Positions 59,150 through 64,000 of a stretch of DNA of 64,000 bases are shown piece by piece. Within the stretch, counting starts at the first letter, position 1. The number at the start of each line of letters is the position of its first letter. The stretch is taken from contig NZ_CP042266.1 in the NCBI RefSeq assembly GCF_007856155.1, forward strand, positions 7,316,001 to 7,380,000, given 5' to 3'. Below the pieces are notes generated by a model, which saw only the letters and a program-made list of their open reading frames with translations, was not told the origin of the DNA and ran no database searches. The DNA comes from Streptomyces qinzhouensis. GTDB lineage: Bacteria; Actinomycetota; Actinomycetes; Streptomycetales; Streptomycetaceae. The position numbers and the translations under genes are program-made.

Positions 59150-60364
59150 TTGCGCCGCCGTACCACCGCGCTGCTCAGTCTGGTCACGCTCGCCGCGGTG
59201 CTGCCCGCGCCCACCGCGCTCGCGGACCCCACCGCTCCCGCCGCCGGGTCCGGCGGGGCCGGGGGAGGAGCCACCGCCCTGCCGGGCATGCCGGACCGGA
59301 TCCCCCAGGGGCAGGACGGCTGTACCACCCACCGGGGCCGGCCGACCCCGGCCGCCCCCTGGACGCGCCGCGCCCTGGGCCTGGACCAGGTGTGGAAGCT
59401 GTCCCAGGGGCGGGGTACGACGGTCGCGGTGGTCGGAACGGGTGTCAGCGCCGCGCCCGCGGTGCTGGCGGGCCGGGTCACCGCCCTGGGCGCGGCCGGT
59501 AAGGACTGCGTGGGCCGCGGCACGTTCCAGGCCGGGCTGGTCGCCGGGGCGAGCCTGCCCGGGCAGGGCTTCGCCGGAGTGGCGCCCGCGGCGCGGATCC
59601 TGGCGGTCCGGGGCACGGGGGAGCGGGGCGAGCCGGACCCGGCCCTGCTCGCGGCCGGGGTCCGGCAGGCCGCCGAGGCGGGCGCCGATGTGATCACCGT
59701 GACCGCGCCGCTGGACGGTTCCGCCCCGGCGGTACGGGCGGCGATGGCCGCCGCCGCCCGCAGCGACAGCCTGGTGATCGTCCCGGCCGCCGCGGACGGC
59801 GCTCCGTCGGGGGCGGCCGAGGGGCCGCCCGCCCCGGCACCGCCGCCCGAGGCACTGGCGGTTCTGGACACCGGTCCGCAGGGGGCCCGGAACCCGGCGG
59901 CCCCCGGGTACACCCGCGCCGATCTCACGGCGCCCGGCGCGGCGCTGATCGGCCCGGGCCCGGCCGGTGACGGGAAGTGGACCGCCTCGGGCTCCTCCCT
60001 GGCCGCGGCGCTGACGGCGGGCGCGGCGGCGCTGGTCCGCTCCTACCACCCGAAGCTACGGGCGGACGAGGTACGGGAGCGGCTGCTGTCCGGCGCCTAT
60101 CCGGGCGCCGGGCTGCCCGCTCTCGACCCGTACGGCGCGGTGTCCGGGATCGCCCGGCCCGCGGCGGCCGCCCCGGCGAAGGAGCGGCCGGTCGCCCTGC
60201 CGGAACAGTCCGACACCTCGGGCGCGCGCTCCACCTCGCTGCTGGTCGTGGCCGTTTCGCTGGGCACGATCCTGGTGGTGGCGTTCGCGGCGGCGGTCCT
60301 CCCCCGGGGCCGGGCCCGCAACTGGCGCCCCGGCCGCTACGAAGCGGACCGCCGCGGCACCTGA
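59150..60364 (+). CDS. Catalytically degenerate mycosin-like subtilase (pseudoprotease)
   Basis: A 404-aa secreted, membrane-anchored S8-fold protein: signal 1-26, a fold like mycosins (W.LSQGRGTTVAVVGTGV and the C-terminal SGSSLAAALTAGAAALVRSYHPKL) and a terminal helix at 363-384 followed by a basic tail. The position of the catalytic Asp (normally VAVIDTGV) is G96, the catalytic His (HGT) is R123, and the oxyanion Asn region reads AAADG; only a Ser (S283) remains. It is probably inactive and structural. TTG start at 59150 has GAGG 8 nt before. Confidence 0.88.
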   Translation: MRRRTTALLSLVTLAAVLPAPTALADPTAPAAGSGGAGGGATALPGMPDRIPQGQDGCTTHRGRPTPAAPWTRRALGLDQVWKLSQGRGTTVAVVGTGVSAAPAVLAGRVTALGAAGKDCVGRGTFQAGLVAGASLPGQGFAGVAPAARILAVRGTGERGEPDPALLAAGVRQAAEAGADVITVTAPLDGSAPAVRAAMAAAARSDSLVIVPAAADGAPSGAAEGPPAPAPPPEALAVLDTGPQGARNPAAPGYTRADLTAPGAALIGPGPAGDGKWTASGSSLAAALTAGAAALVRSYHPKLRADEVRERLLSGAYPGAGLPALDPYGAVSGIARPAAAAPAKERPVALPEQSDTSGARSTSLLVVAVSLGTILVVAFAAAVLPRGRARNWRPGRYEADRRGT

Positions 60365-60385
60365 CGCCGGGCCGGGCAACACGAA

Positions 60386-60414
60386 CCGCCCCGGGCGTCG
60401 AACGCCCGGGGCGG
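60386..60414. terminator. Bidirectional terminator hairpin
   Basis: A perfect 12-bp stem (CCGCCCCGGGCG and complement) with a TCGAA loop between the converging mycosin-like and EccC genes. Confidence 0.85.
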
Positions 60415-60458
60415 CCCCGTACCGTCATGGTCTGCTCGGGCGGCGGTCCCGCCCTCTG

Positions 60459-63400
60459 TCACTCCTCGTCCGCGCCGCTCTCCTCGGCCACTTCGTCGGG
60501 GAGCGCGAGCTGCATCATGCCCGGCTTGCGGCGGACCACGCTCTGGGCCCGGCCCGGCGGCAGGATCCGGGAGCGCACGCCGTCGACGACACCGCCTTCG
60601 GACGGCGGGCAGGACAGCAGCAGCACGGAGGAGTTGACCTCCTGCAGCTTCCGCACCAGCGGATCCTGCCGGCCCGCGCCGGAGGCGGCGCGGGCGACGA
60701 TCAGGTGCAGCCCCACCTCGTACCCGAGTGGAAGATGCGTCAGCAGGGGTTCGACGGGGCTGTCGAAACCGGAGCCGATCAGCTCGTAGTCGTCGATGAG
60801 GACGAACAGCCGGGGCCCCTCCCACCAGTCCGCGCGCCGCATGCGCGCCGGGGAGATATCGGCGCCGGGGGCCCGCTCGGCCATCGCGCGGGCCACCCCG
60901 CTGACGTACTCCCGCAGCGGATCGGCGGAGACTGCGTGCCCCAGGCGGTACTCCTCGGGGATCGCGCCGATCAGCTCGCGGCGGAAGTCGGCGACGAGGA
61001 ACCGGGCCTCGTCCGGGCTGTGCCGGGCCATGATCTGCTGGGCGACCAGCCGCAGCGCGCTGGTCTTGCCGCTCTCGGTGTCGCCCACCAGATAGAGGTG
61101 CGGGCTCTGGGTGAAGTCGTGCCGGACGGGCGCCAGTTCCGCCTGGTCGAGCCCGATGGTGATCCGCAGCGGGTCGGGGCCCGCGGGGAGTTCGGCCACC
61201 GGCAGCGCGGTGGGCAGCATCCGCACGGGCGGCGCGGCGGGCGCGTCCCAGCTGTCCGCGACCGCCGCGACGAGGTCGGCGATGGCGTCCGCCAGATCCT
61301 CGGCCCGCTCCTCGCCGTCGATCCGGGGCAGCGCGGCCAGGAAGTGCATCTTGTCGGTGTTCAGACCCCGGCCGGGGCTGACGGGCACGGTGGCCGCCTT
61401 GCGGACGTCGACGGTGGAGTCCATCGGATCGCCCATCCGCAGCTCCAGCTTGTTGCCGATCTGGTCCCGCAGCCACGACGGCACCTCCACCCAGCGCGAG
61501 GTGCTGATGACGAGGTGGACGCCGTAGTTGAGGCCGCGGGACGCGATGCCCTGGAAGTGCTCCAGATCGTCCGCCATATCGGTACGGACGGTGGACCAGC
61601 CGTCGACGACGAGGAAGACATCGCCGAACGGCGCATCGGGGTAGTCGCCCTGTGCCCGCCGTCTGCGGTAGGTGGCCATCGAGTCGATGCCGTTCTCCTG
61701 GAAGAACACCTCACGCCGGTTCAGCAGGGAGGTGACCTCCGCCAGGGTGCGGGCGATGCGCTCCCGGTCCAGCCGGCCGGCGACCCCGCCGACATGGGGC
61801 AGCCCGGCGAGTGACGAGAGGGCGCCGCCGCCGAAGTCGAGGCAGTAGAACTGGGTCTCACGAGGTGTGTGGGTGAGGGCCAGGGCGCAGACCAGGGTCC
61901 GCAGCAGGGTGCTCTTGCCGCTCTGCGGTCCGCCCGCGACGGCGAGATGGCCGCCCGCGCCGGACAGATCGACCATGAGCAGATCCCGTACCTGCTCGAA
62001 CGGCCGGTCCACCAGGCCGACGGGCACCCGCAGCCGGCCGCGGTCCGGCCAGTCGGCGGCGGTGAGACCGAGCTCCGGATGCGGGGTCAGCGGCGGCAGC
62101 AGCGTATCGAGGGCGGGCGGTGCGTCGAGCGGTGGCAGCCACACCTGATGGGCGGGCGGGCCGCTGCCCCGCAGCTTCTCCAGGGCCAGGCCGAGGAGGC
62201 TCTCCTCGCTCGAAGGCTCGGGCTCGGTCTCGGGCTCCGGATCGGGGGCCGCGGGCAGCACCCGAGGCACCACCCATTCGGTTCCCCAGGGCACGACCTG
62301 GCGGGCGATCTGCGCCTGCCGGGCGCTCCCGCGCCGGGGCGCCTTGTAGCTGCCGGAGACATACGCGGCCCGGAACCGGGTCAGCGCCTCCACCCCGCTC
62401 TTGAGATAGCCGCTGCCCGGCTGCGAGGGCAGATGGTAGGCATCGGGCACGCCGAGGACGCCCCGGGATTCGATGGCGGAGAAGGTCCGCAGGCCGATCC
62501 GGTACGAGAGATGGCCTTCCAGCTGGCTCATCCGGCCCTCCTCGAGCCGCTGGGAGGCGAGCAGCAGATGGACCCCGAGGGACCGGCCGAGCCGGCCGAT
62601 CATCACGAACAGCTCCATGAAGTCCCGGTGTGCCGCGAGCAGTTCGCTGAACTCGTCGACGACGACGAAGAGGCTCGGCAGCGGGGCGAGCGGGGTACCG
62701 CCGGCCCGGGCCCGCTCGTACTCCAGGACCGAGGCGTAGTTGCCGGCCTTCCGCAGCAGCTCCTGACGGCGGACGAGTTCGCCGTGGAGGGCGTCCTGCA
62801 TCCGGCCGACGAGCGCGACCTCGTCGGCGAGGTTGGTGATCACGGCCGAGGTGTGCGGCAGTTCGTCCATGCCGAGGAAGGTCGCGCCGCCCTTGAAGTC
62901 GACGAGGACGAAGTTGAGCGTCTCCGAGGAGTGGGTGAGCGCGAGACCCAGGACCAGGGTCCGCAGCAGTTCGCTCTTTCCGGAGCCGGTGGCGCCGATC
63001 AGCATGCCGTGCGGGCCCATGCCGCCCTGGGCGGACTCCTTGATGTCCAGCTCGACGGGGGTGCCGTCCTCACCGACCGCGATCGGCACCCGCAGCCGCC
63101 CCCGGCCCTCGACGGGGAAGCGCCACAGCCGCTCCGGTTCATGCCGCCGCAGGTCCGCGATGCCCAGCAGCGCGGTCAGCTCCGTCTCGGTGACGAACGG
63201 CTCGGACGCGGTGACCCCGCCGCCGAGGCGGTACGGGGCGAGCCGCCGGGCCAGCGCCTGTGCGGCGACCGGGCCCAAGGCGTCGGGCACCCCCAGAAGA
63301 GTCGACTGCTCTTTGCGATCGCGATCGGTTCGGACCAGATGCAGGCCCTCCTCGTCGAGACGCAGTCGCAGCGTCCCGCGGCCCGATTTCCACGCCAGTG

Positions 63401-64000
63401 CGGCACTCAGGTCGACCAGCACGGCATTGCGGTATCCGGCGCCCGTCACCCGGTGCCCGCCGGGTATCGACCCGCCGTCGACGACCACGAGGGTGAAGGG
63501 CTCCTCCCGGCCCGGCGGGGTGTCCGGATCGAACGGCGGACGCTGGGTGAAGTCGGCGCCCAGCAGCTCCTCCAGCGACTGGAAGTCGGCCGCGGCCAGC
63601 CGGGCCTGGCCGGCCCCGTCCCGCTGATAGCCGTGCTGGGCGTGCGGCAGCCACTTGAGCCACTCCCACTCGGCGCGCCGCTCGTCGGACACGCAGAGCG
63701 CGACATTCAGCTCCTCCGGCGCGTGGAACGCGGCGAGCTGCGCCAGCAGGGCCCGTACCAGCGCCCGGGCCCGCTCCTCGTCGCCCGTGACCAGCACCCG
63801 GGACCAGGCGCGCAGATAGAGCGCGATGGGCTGGTCCGGGAGGGTGCCGTAGGCCCGGATGAAACTGCGCAGGGCGTGTGCGGACAGCGGCTCCAGATCC
63901 TCCACCGGCCGGGTGGCGAGCGGCGCGAGCCGCAGCGCGAGCTTCTGCTCGCCGACCGCGACCCGCACCTCGCTGAAGTCCTCGTCGGACGCCCGGCGCT
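60459..64000 (-). CDS. Type VII secretion FtsK/SpoIIIE ATPase EccC (5' end beyond window)
   Basis: 1180 residues are visible and the frame stays open to the right edge, so the N-terminus, where EccC membrane helices are expected, is missing. Three ATPase modules: module 1 with GATGSGKS and VVDEFSE, module 2 with GGPQSGKS and VVDGWS, module 3 with GDTESGKT and LIDDYEL. Only the first has the full Asp-Glu Walker B; modules 2 and 3 are degenerate, as known for EccC. It would drive export of WXG100 substrates. A GTG at 63968 is internal: upstream codons (RRASDEDFSE) are in frame and typical. Confidence 0.95.
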   Translation of the reverse strand, partial: RRASDEDFSEVRVAVGEQKLALRLAPLATRPVEDLEPLSAHALRSFIRAYGTLPDQPIALYLRAWSRVLVTGDEERARALVRALLAQLAAFHAPEELNVALCVSDERRAEWEWLKWLPHAQHGYQRDGAGQARLAAADFQSLEELLGADFTQRPPFDPDTPPGREEPFTLVVVDGGSIPGGHRVTGAGYRNAVLVDLSAALAWKSGRGTLRLRLDEEGLHLVRTDRDRKEQSTLLGVPDALGPVAAQALARRLAPYRLGGGVTASEPFVTETELTALLGIADLRRHEPERLWRFPVEGRGRLRVPIAVGEDGTPVELDIKESAQGGMGPHGMLIGATGSGKSELLRTLVLGLALTHSSETLNFVLVDFKGGATFLGMDELPHTSAVITNLADEVALVGRMQDALHGELVRRQELLRKAGNYASVLEYERARAGGTPLAPLPSLFVVVDEFSELLAAHRDFMELFVMIGRLGRSLGVHLLLASQRLEEGRMSQLEGHLSYRIGLRTFSAIESRGVLGVPDAYHLPSQPGSGYLKSGVEALTRFRAAYVSGSYKAPRRGSARQAQIARQVVPWGTEWVVPRVLPAAPDPEPETEPEPSSEESLLGLALEKLRGSGPPAHQVWLPPLDAPPALDTLLPPLTPHPELGLTAADWPDRGRLRVPVGLVDRPFEQVRDLLMVDLSGAGGHLAVAGGPQSGKSTLLRTLVCALALTHTPRETQFYCLDFGGGALSSLAGLPHVGGVAGRLDRERIARTLAEVTSLLNRREVFFQENGIDSMATYRRRRAQGDYPDAPFGDVFLVVDGWSTVRTDMADDLEHFQGIASRGLNYGVHLVISTSRWVEVPSWLRDQIGNKLELRMGDPMDSTVDVRKAATVPVSPGRGLNTDKMHFLAALPRIDGEERAEDLADAIADLVAAVADSWDAPAAPPVRMLPTALPVAELPAGPDPLRITIGLDQAELAPVRHDFTQSPHLYLVGDTESGKTSALRLVAQQIMARHSPDEARFLVADFRRELIGAIPEEYRLGHAVSADPLREYVSGVARAMAERAPGADISPARMRRADWWEGPRLFVLIDDYELIGSGFDSPVEPLLTHLPLGYEVGLHLIVARAASGAGRQDPLVRKLQEVNSSVLLLSCPPSEGGVVDGVRSRILPPGRAQSVVRRKPGMMQLALPDEVAEESGADEE

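Noticed and set aside
63966..63968. GTG at 63968 as the EccC start
   Set aside because: The frame continues open to the window edge with typical EccC codons, and the membrane-helix part expected at the N-terminus is missing, so the gene begins outside the window.

Overview
The window is very GC-rich, with strong GC bias at third codon positions. It has GAGG-type ribosome binding sites, many GTG starts, secreted serine proteases, an LtrA protein, MAB_1171c-type membrane proteins and a type VII secretion locus. All of this points to a chromosomal segment of a Streptomyces or close relative. I see no tRNA, rRNA, CRISPR array, insertion sequence or prophage. In-frame TTA codons, which are rare in this group and read by the bldA tRNA, occur in three genes.

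Region 1 (1-13.9 kb) is dominated by phenylacetate catabolism. paaK (+) diverges from paaJ-paaH (-), and paaABCDE (-) forms a tightly coupled operon downstream. The two promoter regions share a 14-bp palindrome, ACCGA-N4-TCGGT, a likely common repressor operator. Next to them are a FeaR-like AraC regulator, an acyl-CoA-dehydrogenase-fold enzyme with an altered catalytic-base motif, and an aldehyde dehydrogenase that could feed phenylacetate into the pathway. An M24 peptidase-like protein and a secreted S1 protease lie at the left edge.

Region 2 (14-28.5 kb) holds an LtrA protein, an acetyltransferase, the 2-methylcitrate operon prpD-prpB-prpC facing a GlxA-type regulator, a DUF574-type methyltransferase, a small conserved-looking protein, a lipoprotein beta-propeller, a secreted HNH nuclease, two RNHCP zinc-ribbon genes, a small membrane protein and a TTA-containing streptogrisin-type protease.

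Region 3 (28.5-44.5 kb) contains an acyl-CoA ligase / aldehyde dehydrogenase / alcohol dehydrogenase run that would convert an alcohol to an acyl-CoA, followed by a regulator with two TetR domains. Then come a secreted lipase, a PucR-type regulator, a small HTH protein, a secreted probable seven-bladed propeller of no recognised family, a second secreted chymotrypsin-fold protease, an amino acid permease and a TTA-containing protein of unknown function.

Region 4 (44.5-55.6 kb) has an Ada-AlkA DNA repair fusion with eroded glycosylase motifs, a small membrane protein and a cold-shock protein with a C-terminal extension. It then has an unusual cluster: two paralogous MAB_1171c membrane proteins, an FAD oxidoreductase, an HExxH peptidase with a TTA codon, and a convergent membrane-anchored XRE regulator with an outside lectin-like domain. 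MpaB-family and DUF6204-like genes follow.

Region 5 (55.7-64 kb) is the edge of a type VII secretion locus: a beta-helix protein fused to two EccA/CbbX-like AAA modules, a membrane-anchored mycosin that has lost catalytic Asp and His, and an EccC-type ATPase running off the right edge. The pseudo-mycosin, the beta-helix/AAA fusion and the MAB_1171c/peptidase/XRE cluster are the best candidates for under-described biology.
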